A stretch of 64,000 nucleotides of DNA, taken from positions 372,001 through 436,000 of the forward strand of contig VTFK01000306.1 of NCBI GenBank assembly GCA_009617715.1, given 5' to 3'. Positions 11,900 to 24,529 of this stretch are shown here, one piece after another. The position numbers and the translations under genes are program-made. Numbering within the stretch: the stretch's first letter is position 1; each line of letters begins with the position of its first letter. The notes beneath the pieces were generated by a model that saw nothing but the letters and a program-made list of their open reading frames with translations, was not told the origin of the DNA and ran no database searches. The DNA comes from Plectrocnemia conspersa. Taxonomy: Eukaryota; Arthropoda; Insecta; Trichoptera; Polycentropodidae.

Positions 11900-12480
11900 A
11901 AATGGTAGTTTATTTGGCCCTTTCCTACTCATTCTATATACTAATGATATTCCTATTTTCATAATCATCTCTAATGGTATTAAAGTAATTGCAATTAAGA
12001 TACAAAAATATTTACAAAATTTGATCAATTATTTTATTAAATGTAAAATTAATATAAGCCTTGCCTTCACCTCTTGTAATTGAACAAGTAAACTGCATTG
12101 AATGGAAGGCAAACATCAAATACCTTGGTACATATCTTGACTAAGTATATTGTGGAATTCAGGTTTGGCAGCCCTAAAACTAATATGTAACAGATGATTA
12201 ACAAAAAAAAAGTTAGTATACAAACAGTTAATTAAACTGGTCATAACATATGTTTGCTCAGTATGGAGTAACAATAGTAATTAACAAAATCTGAACTCAA
12301 AGTCGTTCCAAATAAAGCGATACAAATAATATGTAACACACCTTTTTAAATAAATTTTATAGTAGATTTTTAATAGCAATTATTAATGAACATTGCCATA
12401 ATCATACCAAAAGAATATCATAAAAAATATTACGAGAGATCATATTACCTAGCTAGCCTTCAGAATAGGTGACTAAACGC
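11900..12480 (+). pseudogene. Degenerate non-LTR (Jockey-like) reverse transcriptase relic
   Basis: In broken frames one reads GPFLLILYTNDIPIF (the VPQGSxLGPxLYxLYTNDIP block of the polymerase) and, further on, NIKYLGTYLD, the block that follows the catalytic domain. Stops and frameshifts occur every few dozen codons. It starts about 65 bp after the TIR transposon A. The same class appears at 59740-60140. Confidence 0.6.
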
Positions 12481-14359
12481 GTCTTACTTTGTAGCTATAA
12501 TTTTTATTGTTATAAATAGTATTTTTTTACTTTGTAAAAGGTTTTTCATTTTTCTTTAATTTATATTGTTTTTATTTCTCTTGTAAATTAAAAATTGGTT
12601 TGTTATTTTAATTTTAATGCATGTATTTTTATTCTTTTAATGAACGTTTATAATGCTTCTCTCTGGTTTTATCGATTAAATATGAGCTTATATACATTTT
12701 TGTGAATTCCAAGGCTTATATATAATTAGAGAAATGGGAGGAGATTAACTGTCAATCTATATCTTTGACTAATCTGATAAATTTGTAAGATTTTCTAGCT
12801 TTGTTGTGGTCTGAGCAATATAATTCATTGTCTTACTATTGTGTCCTCGTCTTGGATTTTATTTAACAGGCTTTAAATTTGTGTCACTCATATCTTATTT
12901 TGATTATTAATTTTAGCTAGACTGCTAAATCGCCAATTTTATGTAAATGCAAGGAATAAAATAAATCATTTATGATATTTTTAACGGATCTTGTATAAAT
13001 AATTTGTTACAAATGGGTATGCTATAAATGTTATTTTTATATGAAATAAGTTACATTGGCTTTCGCATAGAGGAGTTCTAACTAATTTTAATGTTAATTT
13101 TTTACTTCGCATGTTTTTATTTTATACATACATGCCAAAAAAGCCTAACAAAAAACAGCGGGTTTTAAAGTTCTTAATTAAAGAACGAACTCAAAGTTTT
13201 TATTATACATTTTCAAAAGTTAATTTTATATACTTGTACACATGTCATATTGATATATCAACATCAATAATTTTGACAGTTAATATGTCAAACGTCGAAT
13301 TTCTAATGCACATATTGCTACATGCAAAAAGTTATCCTCCATACCTTTTTTTCGTTTATTTTTCTAACCAATTATGATTGCTCAAGAAATAATGTTAGCA
13401 ATGCGCTTTTTATTTCATTATGCGATGTTTCTTAAACGATTTTATTGCAATATAATTTGCGATATAAATACTATTTTTTTATACATATATATTTATGAGG
13501 TTTTCCCCTTTTAGTTAATCGTTGATAAGAAAGTATTTATACTTATTTGTTTGTTAACGATCGTGGTTCTAGTAAGTCACGTGTCATCATATCTCACTTT
13601 TTTAAGTATAGTTTTTGACGAATATTGGCAAACCACATAGCCATAAATGGCGAAGACTTGATATTTTGGCCTTGATTCATTTTTATCAGAATATTACAGC
13701 TCGAATGATCTTTCATGAATATTTGTGTACATGATTTATATGCATATATTATTTATTTAGAAAATAATTTGAAGCACTAATTATTATTTATAAAATTCAT
13801 GTTATGATAAAATCAATTGTATTCGAAAACCTTTTTTAGTCAAACTAAAAAATATAATAACGTCCCTATTTATTTATTATAAATATTCATACGTAAATAC
13901 GTACTTTACATAATACACTTGATTTATATACAATCCCCAGTATCCACATAACAATAAAAAAATACCCTTCTTTGATATACGGCCCATATTTTTCCTAATG
14001 GATTTTTCCATGTTGTTTTCCTTTCATATTTCCATTAAGCTACATATACTGATAGAGCTATTGAATCATATATGATGTTACATTTTATTTTAAAATTTTG
14101 CAGATATATTGAATAATCCTACAAGCACCAAAAAACTTGGTCCAGAGACCAATATGGGCAGAATTGAATTCGTAACAATTTAAATGACAGTCTTACGCCA
14201 ATTTCAAGACATTTTTCCGATCCTACATTTTATTATGTCTTAGAATTTTCCAGTGGATAAATTTGTCTAAATTTACAATAGTTATATATAACTTTATTTT
14301 TGAGGTTTTTTTTGTGAGTCCAAATTAAAATTGATTTTTCAACCGCAATATATCAGTGG
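12481..14359. other. No gene seen
   Basis: Very AT-rich DNA with homopolymer tracts. The 88-codon ORF at 13111-13377 is low-complexity and has no recognisable domain. No RNA gene or clear repeat identified. Confidence 0.45.
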
Positions 14360-14645
14360 TGTATGTCGATGATTTAGGTTTGAATAACATATGAACCCTA
14401 GGGTTTGTATCTGGGAGATTGGATTATTATAAATTATAATTCTAGTCTATTATCAAAGATTAGGTTTTCCAATATTTTTCTAATCACACTGATGAATAAT
14501 TATTCGTAGTGACATATATTGATTGTAAGCTATAATAATAATTTATAATTAATAAAATATATCACTGATTAACTTGTTCGATTTCAGCCTGATACACTCC
14601 ATTATAGCGCATTGGGCTAATGCCTGTTATGTTGCAACGGAAGAC
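14360..14645 (+). repeat. SINE body copy (headless)
   Basis: Contains the full body of the SINE family: TAGGTTTGAATAACATATGA, AGATTAGGTTTTCCAATATT, CTAATCACACTGATGAATAA, GTGACATATATTGATTGTAA, and the 3' terminal block ATAGCGCATTGGGCTAATGC followed by CTGTTATGTTGCAACG. The same 3' block ends the copy at 62784-63107. No tRNA-like head is recognisable. Confidence 0.6.
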
Positions 14646-15269
14646 TTACTATATATAAATATATACTAAAACTCATTTTTTCTTTAGGGTCTTTACATAA
14701 TTTGTTGATCAGATATTTTTGATAGAATTCAAATATGGTTCGTGGTTCTAAAGCCCCGTTCTATTTTAATCAAATCCATGGATTATCAGTAAAAGTTCGC
14801 AATTATTTATGCCTTTACTACACACTTATGTTAATATAATCACATTTAGTTGGCAAAATCCTATAAATCTATTTTTGCTACTGAAGCATACGTAGTCATT
14901 TCGATAGTAGATCTTCGGTTCGTACTTGTTTACTAGCGCTTGTCCTGTAGGTGATTGCTCAAACAGTAGGCGAGGCGAAAGTTTTTGGAGCCAAGTAGTA
15001 GTCCGAGCGTCGATGTGTGTTTAGTCTGGTTTTGTACCGCGTATGTGTAAACTGCATAGACAGACAGATTTAAGATGTGCGTGTGGCTTGACTCTTGATT
15101 GGTGTTATGTATGAATTGCTATAATACGTTGGAAGAAAAAAATGGATTCGGCGTAATCATTTATTATTAGGTTTTCCTAGCTTTTTTTTTATTTTTTAAA
15201 ATAAAATCAAGCTGGTTGTTGTTTTAAATAAATATAATAGATGTCACTGATATACAGATTTTTATTTAA

Positions 15270-15435
15270 TTCTAGCACTACTGTAACGCATAGGGCTAAC
15301 GTCATACTGCAATAAAAAAATCAATAAATAAATAAATCTTGAAACTTGTTTATTTTTGTGGTTTCAATATATTTTGTTTAAGACTTTTTGATTATATTTA
15401 TCCCGTTATAACGCATTGGGCTAACGCTTGTAATG
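15270..15435 (+). repeat. Two 3' fragments of the same SINE family
   Basis: At 15277-15330 TACTGTAACGCATAGGGCTA and at 15400-15435 CCCGTTATAACGCATTGGGC both match the terminal block of the SINE. They are separated by about 80 bp and may represent two successive insertions. Confidence 0.5.
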
Positions 15436-16529
15436 ATATAGTAAAGCAGTTTTAATAAATAGAATTTATTTAATTAAAATGTCTGCTTATGAGAATAAAT
15501 AAAATAATATAAAATATGCAAAAAAGATCAAGCAATTTATGAATAAAAAAATACTACGCGGCCTAACACATTTTTTAATTTTCATTAGGACATTTTTTGC
15601 AGTTCGTGAGTTTAAAAATGCAGCCAAAAAAAGTTCAAGTAGTCCGATTCTCACGAGAATGTCCGAACTCAATCCGCCCACGTTGGAATATCATTAAAAA
15701 TAAGTCGAATTCAGTCAAATGAATATTTATTCTCTAAATTGTAAAACATATGTTTGCGGCCCACATTTAAATTTAATCAGGGGCCGCTCTATTAAATGTA
15801 TTCTTATGATTTTGTTATAACTTTGTGAAAAGCGAATGATATTCAGATAACATCACCACCGTTTATGCTAGGTTACGCATGACGTTGTATCTATTATTGT
15901 TTAAGCTTCAATTGTAGAAAATTGATGCTTGAAATGTATGCTTAAAATATATTGTTCAGTTGCTCTGTTTATTATATAAAAAAAAAATAATAGCTTGTTG
16001 CTAATAATGACAAGGATGAATGAGCAAAAATATGTCCTAAGCAGGAAGGAGTAACGTTTAAAATTAAGAAATAAATATAGGTACACAATAAGAAACTGAA
16101 AGATTGATAAACTTTATCCCAACAATTATTTATGAAACGGTATCAAAAACTGCGCGCGTTGGGTGTCGATACAAAGAGCAGACGCGTGTTTACTATGACA
16201 CTGAAATCAATAAACTTCTTCAAATCAAATTCTTTCTGAATATACCTTTTAGTTTGAGTCTTAAGTTCTAAAATTTCAGTCGTGTGTTATTTTCCTTTCT
16301 CTAAAGTTTGCCTAAGATTATAATGTCAATGAGTGTCAAATGTTAACTTTTGAGTCTAAATGCTTCTGCATAACTTCATACACATTGTATGTATGCACAT
16401 ATACATGGCTGTAGATGTCAAATGTTACATCTGACATATGCAACGCGTTTTTTTCCAACATGCTAATGCGGTGGCAATGTAATTACATCCATATAGTATT
16501 TTTTTCGCCTTCTTTGCTCTTTGCATCTC

Positions 16530-16830
16530 TTTGCACTTTGTTAATTTCGACACGTTCGCGTGCACATATATGGAGCATTTCTCGCTGGACTGGTCGTTGG
16601 TCAATTTTGCGTCCAAAATCCGATGGTAATGAGCTCGGTGCATCGCCATTGTTGAGAGGCTGTGCGAGGTCGTCGGGTTTAATCCGGTCTCGGCGGCAAA
16701 ATGTGCCATTTAAGGGGGTTACCGGCGAAATGTGAGTCAAATTTTGGCCTTCAGCGCGGACGATGGTCAAGAATCGGGGTGAGAAAGGCAGCGAGACGAG
16801 CTGGTAGCCCACGTCTTTTAATTTCGATAG
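16530..16830. other. GC-richer unique island, function unknown
   Basis: A balanced-composition stretch open in several frames on both strands (126 codons minus at 16483-16863, 106 plus, 94 minus). Simultaneous openness in three frames points to composition, not coding. It contains TAATCC (a K50 homeodomain-type site) at about 16680 and many CpGs. It could be regulatory or an unrecognised exon; I cannot decide. Confidence 0.3.
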
Positions 16831-16914
16831 CAATAAAAAAAATATAGACCAATTTCCTATCATTTTTCATCCTGATTACAGATACACAAGAGCAGGGTCT
16901 TTTTAAAAAAAAGT

Positions 16915-17560
16915 GCCAATCACTGACTGCTCAACTTTTGCCCCCCCCCCTCCCTTAGAAACATTTAAAATGACGTCCCTGATTCTTAACCATAAATTTT
17001 CGAGTTATTTACACGAATTAATGAAACCCAACTTGACTTATTATAATTTTAGAACTTTCATTAAGTCAAATCCAAAATACAAACTAAGCCAACTTATCTC
17101 TTAGGGGAAAATAAGTGAAAAAATAAGTACAGATATTTCGCATATTGCTCCATAGTTTGTCTGCATTTCGATATCACACTCTGTTTCAAAAAATCTAACT
17201 ATCTTTACCTATAATATTAGATACTTTTGATATGAGAGTATTTATCAAAGTGTAATCAAATCGAATTTTGGTCAATAGGAGGGCGCAAAAACAATTATCA
17301 CTTCTCAGAAGTCAAAAATTCACGTCAAAAGCAATAAAATCGTGTCGGCGCCGTCGCAGTGGGAACGCTCGGTAACGAGCGTTCCCACTGCAACGGCGAC
17401 GGCACGATTTTATTGCTTTTGACGTGAATTTTTGGCTTCTGAGAAGGGATAATTGTTTTTTGCGTCCTCCTATTGGGCAAAATTCGGTTTAGATAAGCTT
17501 TAACGATTCACAGTTATTGTGAAATGTAAAATTTTTATATAAAGTCTTAATATAAACGCT
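16915..17560 (+). mobile_element. Foldback element copy A (C-run end, palindrome end)
   Basis: Starts with CAACTTTTGCCCCCCCC and the shared block ATTCTTAACCATAAATTTTC, then a body shortened relative to other copies, then TTTTGATATGAGAGTATT, and ends with the long palindrome 17258-17489. The same order is seen at 23565-24520. The inverse order is seen at 39900-40612 and, without the palindrome, at 56640-57190. No coding capacity. Confidence 0.65.
17258..17489. repeat. Near-perfect 232-bp palindrome
   Basis: The left arm 17258-17371 and right arm 17376-17489 pair around a GTAA loop at 17372-17375. The inner part (AGTGGGAACGCTCG/CGAGCGTTCCCACT) and the next block (CACGTCAAAAGCAATAAAAT and its complement) are almost perfect. 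Pairing becomes weaker towards the outer ends. Transcription through it would give a long hairpin RNA. Confidence 0.85.
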
Positions 17561-17789
17561 CGGCGCTGACACGATTTTATTACTTTTGAGCGTATTCCTT
17601 CGTCTCTCCCTATTTGCCTTCACCGCGTCTACTTGATTGTAGTTTTGCATATTTTATATTGTTGGGGCGAGACAGCTCTGGCGAATTGCAGATCAGGATG
17701 TTGGCGGGGTAATTGCATCTCCACTAACTGTGTTTTCGCCTTAAAATTATAAAGGTCCAGAAAAACAATAATTTTCTGCACATAGTAGA

Positions 17790-18290
17790 CGGCGCTAGTC
17801 GACCACACGCTGGAGTTCGCCGATAACAGTGTAGGAGAGTGAGGGAGTGAAAAACCCCAGGTCCTTGAGAGGAAGTCAACTCGTGAACACCCAACCGAGG
17901 TAGCATCCTTTGGACTACCAATGACGAGCGAAGCACTGGAATTTCTAACCAGCAGGCTAAAAGGGCCCGGCCGTAAAGGTCCGGGAGTCAAAACTGGAAC
18001 GGAGGAAGCACGTAAGTGTCTTCCAAGGATGAAATCTAGAAATGTAGGAGCAAGCAAAGCTATTGCAAGGCAAAAGCTAAGCAATAGTACGCAGGTGCGT
18101 CAGGAGAGCGTTTCCCAATATCACTCGAGAGAATTACTACTGACACTCTAAACAAATAACGTAGTACTACGGGGGGTGGTTCCCGCTCATCCAGCCCTTA
18201 AAAGCTGGATGCCACCCATTGGGTTGGACTCGTAGGAGCCTTAGTACTGGAACAGGCAGTGGCTTTCAACTATGGATAAATGTAGTAACT
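17790..18290 (+). other. GC-richer segment with a 76-codon ORF, possible decayed LINE
   Basis: The + strand holds an ORF at 17921-18151 (MTSEALEFLTSRLKGPGRKG and on, basic). It is followed by a conspicuous block CCACCCATTGGGTTGGACTC and GTAGGAGCCTTAGTACTGG, with a small hairpin (ATCCAGC..TTAAAAGCTGGAT). Segments of this type resemble transposon DNA, but I recognise no domain and no second copy in the window. The 151-codon minus-strand ORF here is a shadow. Confidence 0.3.
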
Positions 18291-18299
18291 CTCTTGCAC

Positions 18300-21200
18300 A
18301 TAGTAGAATGCATTGTCTATTACAGTTACACAAAGAGTAGATTTTTCTGGTACTTATGAAAACTTATGAAAGATGGATGTGCCGATAGGTGGTCCGAGAA
18401 ATATTAAGAATTATTAACGCAATTGTTAAGTCCCAAGATCTCTCTCTTTTACATTGTTAGGCTCTTTATTTTGTTTGTGAAAAGGTCGTTAGAACGAGCC
18501 CCAACAAATAAAAAAAAATCCAGTGGTTTTAATCCTCATAATACAATAAGAAATATTCTGTCCTATTGATCCATATTTTAATTAGAAAAATACTTTCTAT
18601 ACATGTCTTTAAATGCTATGAATTCGCTGGAAATGTGTTACAGCAAAGTTGTTTCCCCTTTCTCAGCAAAATATTAAATATCGCGCATTTTTCGCTGAAA
18701 TGCGTAAAAACCATTAACGACTTCATGCCTTTAATGTTAATTTCAACATTGGTAATAACATGGGACAGGTTGTCGGTTCGAATTATCAATATTGTCGTAA
18801 ACATACACGAGCTGCTGCATTGCGTATGTCACCGTTTTTTCTGTAAATTCATATACATATATGCATGTATGCACATATACATAAATTTACTCAATAATCA
18901 CAGCGATTGACATTATCGCCGAACATGTCGCTCATTAAGCGTATCCTGTGTTGTTAATTTGGCCATTTTCCATAAATATATATCTTTTGTCGTCGAAAAA
19001 CATCTGTCTCTCAAGGTCTCATTGTGTGATTGGATGCAGCAAATTTTACGATTAAAAATTTGATGGTGATACTACATAATATTTTTTATCTTTCTTTTAA
19101 AGGATTTTAATCATAAAAAATAATTTACTAATGTTGATTGCTTTTTTATTGTAAATTACGTTTAAAATACTTTGATAATAGTGTATGTATGGATTTCTTA
19201 TCAGACAATATTTTTAATTGATTTTAAGATATATTTACCTAAATTTTGAATTCGCGGAAATATCGGAAAACTATGTATTTAGTTCAAAATCGTTCTCTTA
19301 AAAAGCTTTCTGCTAAATTCTTTCACTAGCAAATTATTTAGAAATAAGTTTGTTAAAAAAATAATACGAACAAATTATATTGATCTTATTACATATATTA
19401 AAATTATGTGATTTAAAATGCATTTTTCTCCACGTTTGAGTTAATAAAAAAGGCGTCTAAATAAAATAGTCAATCTTTGTGATTAATAAACTTTTTAACC
19501 CTTTAAACGCCAGCGACTAATTAATGAGTCACGTGTTATTCCTCTTCGCGTGTCAATATTTTTTTTTTTAAATAAATATTTATTTATACATAACCATTAA
19601 TGCCTGTGTATATGCAAGTCTGACCAAATGTCATATTTTATTATGGAAGCCCGCATTTCGGGATGTTTACGAACCAATTGATCGCTTTTTGAACACGCCT
19701 ACAAAACGTGTTCACGCTTTAAGAGAAAACATGATCTAGATGGCTACTTCAGAGTGTTCGAAGAACGATGGTTTTATATGCAGGGTCAAACGTATAGTCT
19801 GGCACCCATATTCTTATACAAAGTGTTGTTTGTGTGCTATTGAGTCTCTCTTCTTTTGTGTGATATGTAGTCTAAGCTCGGTTGATGATGATGTAGTGTG
19901 AAAAAATTCTGTTCTTGTTGTTCAAGTGGTCGTTATGGTGACCTTTAAATTGTAACAAATGGCGAAGATAGCACATTATCACAGTATAAATTCAAAATTA
20001 ATTCTCAATTAATTTAAAAAAATAGCATAACGCGATTTACGTTTTACTCGCATACATAACATTATATGCACGCATGCGCGTATACAATATTATAACAATG
20101 TGTGCAATATTAAATTATCACGAGCGAATTTAGTCGAAACGTTATTGAGCGTAACTGTACCGTGATCCGAGCACAAATTGAAACGTTTGCACCGTAAATC
20201 TCATTTTTCGTCTTATCTAAAGCATTACTTGCTCGTACGTGATTTCCGCATAAATTACGGTCACGCGCGGAAACGTATCATCACGTATCAAAATTTTGAT
20301 GTTACTTCAGATAAGCTGAAGAGAAAGACGGAATTTTGCGTCACAGCTTAAATAGTGAACAACACATATGGACGTAGTTTTTATAAAATAAAATCTGAGG
20401 AGGGTATTTCAATATTCTTATGAATAAAATAAACGTATGTGTACTTGGTATGGGGAAAGAATGTAAGTCGAATTCTTCGGACCAATTACGCTACGAATTT
20501 GTCGTCTCGAACGCGAGACGAAATGAATAATGTATTGAAAAATGTCTGAAAAATGCGTTTAATTGCGTATCTTGAGACGAAACGCGACGGAAATGTGTAA
20601 ATCGGAGAATAATAACAGGTAATCTTGAAAGGAACATTGTATGCATAATTTTTGGACATGATTTTTTTTACATGAAAAAAAACTGATGTGGCGAATTATT
20701 TATGTGGATTTGCTTGTTATTATAAAATAATACAAACGACATGAAAAAAATCATTATTTAAATACATTTTTATTTTATTTAACTCAATCTGTGAATTAAA
20801 TAATACTTCAATACATTTTTTAATTTGCTAGTTTAATAAATACATGTTTAAAAAATAAAGTAACATTTTTTAGAATGTTTACTTAATAAAGAGTTTCAAT
20901 AATTCTTCGCTGCATATATTAAATTAATTCATATTTTATTTAATGCTTTTAATGGTATTAAAAAAATTGATTAAATAAATCGTTAGTTGATATTACATTT
21001 TTTTAAGTAGACAATACATAAAACACACTATAGTATTTATGTAAAAATTTATAAATAAATTTTCCCATACATGCGACGAAGAATTTTCCAGGTAAAAAAT
21101 TGTGGCCTATTTTTTTGTCATACGTCACGTTGTGTTTTTAATTAACTATTCGATTTATTGAATCTTAGAGTCAATTTATTTCGTAATTCTCTGGACTTGT

Positions 21201-22214
21201 CATTAAAAATCAAGTACCTACGTATCCATTAAAAAAAACATATTTTGTACATATAAACGTCATGTTTTTTATTTTCATGTTATGTAGTTTATTTTCAAAA
21301 TTCTCGTTATTACGATTTGACATTTGATAAGCCAAAATGACGCAACCTATAATAAAAGGGCAAATTTAGAAATGTGTATCATAAAATGTTAATACACTCA
21401 TATCTACGATAGGTATCTAAGTTCGATAAATCTAGTGTTTCTCCTTTTTAAAAATACATATTTATTTATACATAATCATTAATCATTGAAAAGCTGTTTT
21501 TAAATGACTCAGTAAGGTCAAGTTCAAATACCATTATCGATAACAATAATTTTAGATTATTTTATCGCTTCTAATATTGTATCACGTTATGTTATAAATA
21601 AACTTGAATCAAAATGGTATTTGCTACATAAATTATTATTTTATTATAAATTAATTAATGTTCACAATCATTGTAATTTTGAAAACAAACAGTAGTTTAT
21701 ATCAGCTAAATTCAGAGCAGGTAGTGAGAGAAGGGACAGATTTTATTAAATTGTTTGACAATATATATTTTATAACTGACCAAATATTTCGTTTTGGCTT
21801 CTTGACCATTTGTCGGTCAACAAAAAATCAAGAATGCAAGGATTAAATTATTCTTTAGCAAAAATTCGTTGGTTAGCTAAATTAAACAAGGGTCGAAGTC
21901 TTATTTTAAATGCTATATATTTTACGAAATATAAGAAAAAATAGTTTGTAATAGAAAGTAACTGCTAATTAAACATACATTAAATATTTTAGTCAAATTT
22001 ATATTATTGTATGATATATACAAAAATAAAATAATTTGAAATCTAATATTAATGTAAAAATCATGTACACAGTATGTTTTAATATAAGTTTTTTTCCGTT
22101 CTTCACGTTTGATTATATTTTAATTATTTTTTAAAAAAACATACATTTCGAGTATTTTTTTATTTTACTATAAAAATTAAGATTTACTTATTGCTAATAT
22201 TAAACATTGATGTT
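18300..22214. other. No gene seen
   Basis: AT-rich DNA. TTAACCCTTTAAACGCCAGCG at about 19497 resembles a piggyBac-type end (TTAA target followed by CCCT), but no partner end was found. 20100-20340 is a CpG-containing unique stretch. A TATTTATTTATACATAA-type motif recurs at about 19578 and 21460. ORFs here are short and low-complexity. Confidence 0.4.
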
Positions 22215-22670
22215 TAAAGCATATTTCTGAATGGAAATAAAAATAAAAAATCATATATGCAATATCTGCTTTTATTTTCACTTCGCCAGCCATCCTTATC
22301 ATAAAAAAGCGCGCGGTTTTTTTATGTTACATAACAGAAAAACTGGAACTGCTATTTACCGTTGAGTTGGCCTAAGATAAAGTAAACGTATTCCTTATAT
22401 GTTGATACGCCGTTCATACATATACAAAAATACAAAAATATCGAACTTGTTAGATAAATTTAAAAAATTTGCACTGAAATATCGGCCAGTGGAATGGGCC
22501 GATTTCACATAGGTAGGGTGGGCCAATATTTCGACCCTTTTGGACTAAAAGGAATAATATTATTCTACTTTGAAATACAACCCCAATAAAAATATTTAGT
22601 TTAATCCCCTACAATAATTACATTTTATTCTACGCTTTTGCTTTCAAGCAATATGGGCGTCGCGTTTTCG
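22215..22670 (+). repeat. Dispersed repeat Y, copy 1
   Basis: Aligns with the reverse complement of 60290-60740. Landmarks are CTTCGCCAGCCATCC, TACAAAAATACAAAAATATC, ATAGGTAGGGTGGGCCAATA and ACGCTTTTGCTTTCAAGCAA. No coding capacity; class unknown. Confidence 0.7.
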
Positions 22671-22849
22671 TACTTCTAGGCCATATAGATATCGTTTTAA
22701 ATAAATAAGTTTGAGAACCCTATGTATAAATTAATATATTTGTTTATATATTACACTTATCCCTTGATGCGGTAAAAAAAATTTTTCAAAGACTCCCAAA
22801 TTAAACATATTTTGTTCCATACGTATAGCAGTTGATGTACAAACACATG

Positions 22850-23105
22850 ACTCCCACTTTTTTTTGCACTTAACCTACATCTGGTACCTCTCTCACTGCC
22901 CATGCAGTTTGTCCTGATTTGCTTTTTGGAGTACACGCGTATCGGTGAAGAATTTTACTTTTAAGTTAAAGAAACATTAAAAAGTTCCAGTTAATAATAT
23001 TCGACCATTTTATTACAAATATCCATGCTTCGATTTACGCAAATTTTTTTGGAACGTATCTACCGCGTAAATCGAGGGATGAGTGTATACATACTACATA
23101 CCGAT
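22850..23105 (+). repeat. Dispersed repeat Z, copy 1
   Basis: Matches 30440-30610 in the same orientation at two blocks: CTCTCTCACTGCCCATGCAG (versus CTCTCCCACTGTCCATGCAG) and the paired CGATTTACGC...CCGCGTAAAT, an inverted motif of about 10 bp around a short spacer. Confidence 0.45.
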
Positions 23106-23229
23106 CGAGGTAAATCAAAATTGCGTAATTACTTCTCGTTCTCTGATTATTATTATTATTTTATCTATTGTAATCTTCCGTGGAAACATGACATACGTTA
23201 TAAAATAGAGTTATCATTATCGACAACTA

Positions 23230-23480
23230 CTAAGTAAGTAGTGAGACACTAGATTAAAATATGTAAATCAGTGACATAAATTTGATTAATTATATGTTAT
23301 TATTACAAATAACAATCTATAGACACAGTTCAATTTTATTACAATTATTTATCAGTGAGATTAGAAAATATAGGAAAACCTAATTTTTTTGATGATCAAT
23401 TGGAATTTTAATTATAAAATAATCTCTAATTCTGATTGACCAAACACGGTAGAAATTTAAAAATATTAGGATCCATATGG
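23230..23480 (-). repeat. SINE body copy, minus strand
   Basis: The reverse complement shows AATTAGGTTTTCCTATATTT, CTAATCTCACTGATAAATAA and ATTTATGTCACTGA, matching the SINE bodies at 3341, 14360 and 62784. Head and tail are not recognisable. Confidence 0.5.
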
Positions 23481-23564
23481 GAGTCTTTAGGGTATAATAT
23501 CGATATCGGGTTTAGTCAACTATCATTTTAGTCAGAGACGTTATTTGGGGTAATGCAGGTGAAG

Positions 23565-24520
23565 GCATTTCCCCCCCCCTTTGAATTTAGCCAGAAAAAT
23601 ACATTTAATTTAATGAAATACTATGAATCTTAATAAAATCGAAATATAAAAAAAAAACATTGACTAACCAACTTTTGCCCCCCCCCTGAAAAAACTGAAA
23701 TGCTGTCATTGATTCTAAGCCAGAAATTATAGAGTTATCTCTTAAAGAATATAAAAAGAAAACAGTCTTCAATCTATCCAGAAAATATGTCATTTTAGTA
23801 AAATTATAACGAAGTACATTTTCACCGGTAGATATATATTTTTAACAATGAAAATATAATTTATCTGGCAGCTGCTAGTAAAATTATACAGTCTAATCTA
23901 CTCCATGCGTAGTAATATATACATTTACATACTTATTATTATTTATTTACATGCGATGTATAAATTTTTCTGTTAAATTATAATTTCACTAAGTCCAAAT
24001 ACATTTTCACCAGTAGATATATATTACTACTAACGAAAATATCACTTAACTGATAGGCGCTAGTAAAATTATATGCTGCACTTGAATGTCTATGAAACGT
24101 TCATTTAATTTTCAAACCTAAATTTAAACTAATGAAAGTTCTTAAACTAATTATAGTTTTAGAATACAATAGTCTAAAATACAATACCTTATCGATATTA
24201 CTGCGGACTTTTGATATGAGAGTATTGGTTGAAGTATATTCAAACCGAATTTTGGTCAATAGGTGGGCGCAAAAACAATTATCACTTCTCAGAAGGCAAA
24301 AATTCACGTCAAAAGCAATAAAATCGTGTCGGCGCCGTCGAGTGGGAACGCTCTCGAGTAACGCGACGACGACGGCACGATTTTATTGCTTTTGACGTGA
24401 ATTTTTGCCTTCTGAGAAGGGATAATTGTTTTTTGCGCCCTCCTATTGGGCAAAATTCGGTTTAGATAAGCTTTAACGATTCTCAGTTATTGTGAAGTGT
24501 AATATTGTTAAATAAAGTCT
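23565..24520 (+). mobile_element. Foldback element copy B (fullest copy)
   Basis: Runs from a C-run block (TTCCCCCCCCCTTTGAATTT, repeated as TTTTGCCCCCCCCTGAA at 23673) through an AT-rich body with ACATTTTCACCxGTAGATATATATT motifs, then CTTTTGATATGAGAGTATTG, to the palindrome at 24242-24464. The two C-runs about 110 bp apart suggest two superposed insertions. It is oriented as copy A and opposite to copies C and D. Confidence 0.65.
24242..24464. repeat. Near-perfect palindrome of about 220 bp, second copy
   Basis: The same arms as at 17258-17489 (AATTATCACTTCTCAGAAGG, CACGTCAAAAGCAATAAAAT and complements), with a diverged centre (GTGGGAACGCTCTCGAGTAA). The centre is less symmetric than in copy A. 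The 87-codon ORF at 24132-24395 runs through an arm and is spurious. Confidence 0.8.
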
Positions 24521-24529
24521 TAAAAACGC

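Noticed and set aside
17629..18084. 151-codon minus-strand ORF
   Set aside because: No domain is recognised; it overlaps a + strand ORF in a GC-richer segment, and leucine/serine-rich openness is expected from composition.
19497..19560. piggyBac-type transposon end (TTAACCCTTT...)
   Set aside because: No inverted partner end or second TTAA boundary was found, and the motif is too short to support an element.
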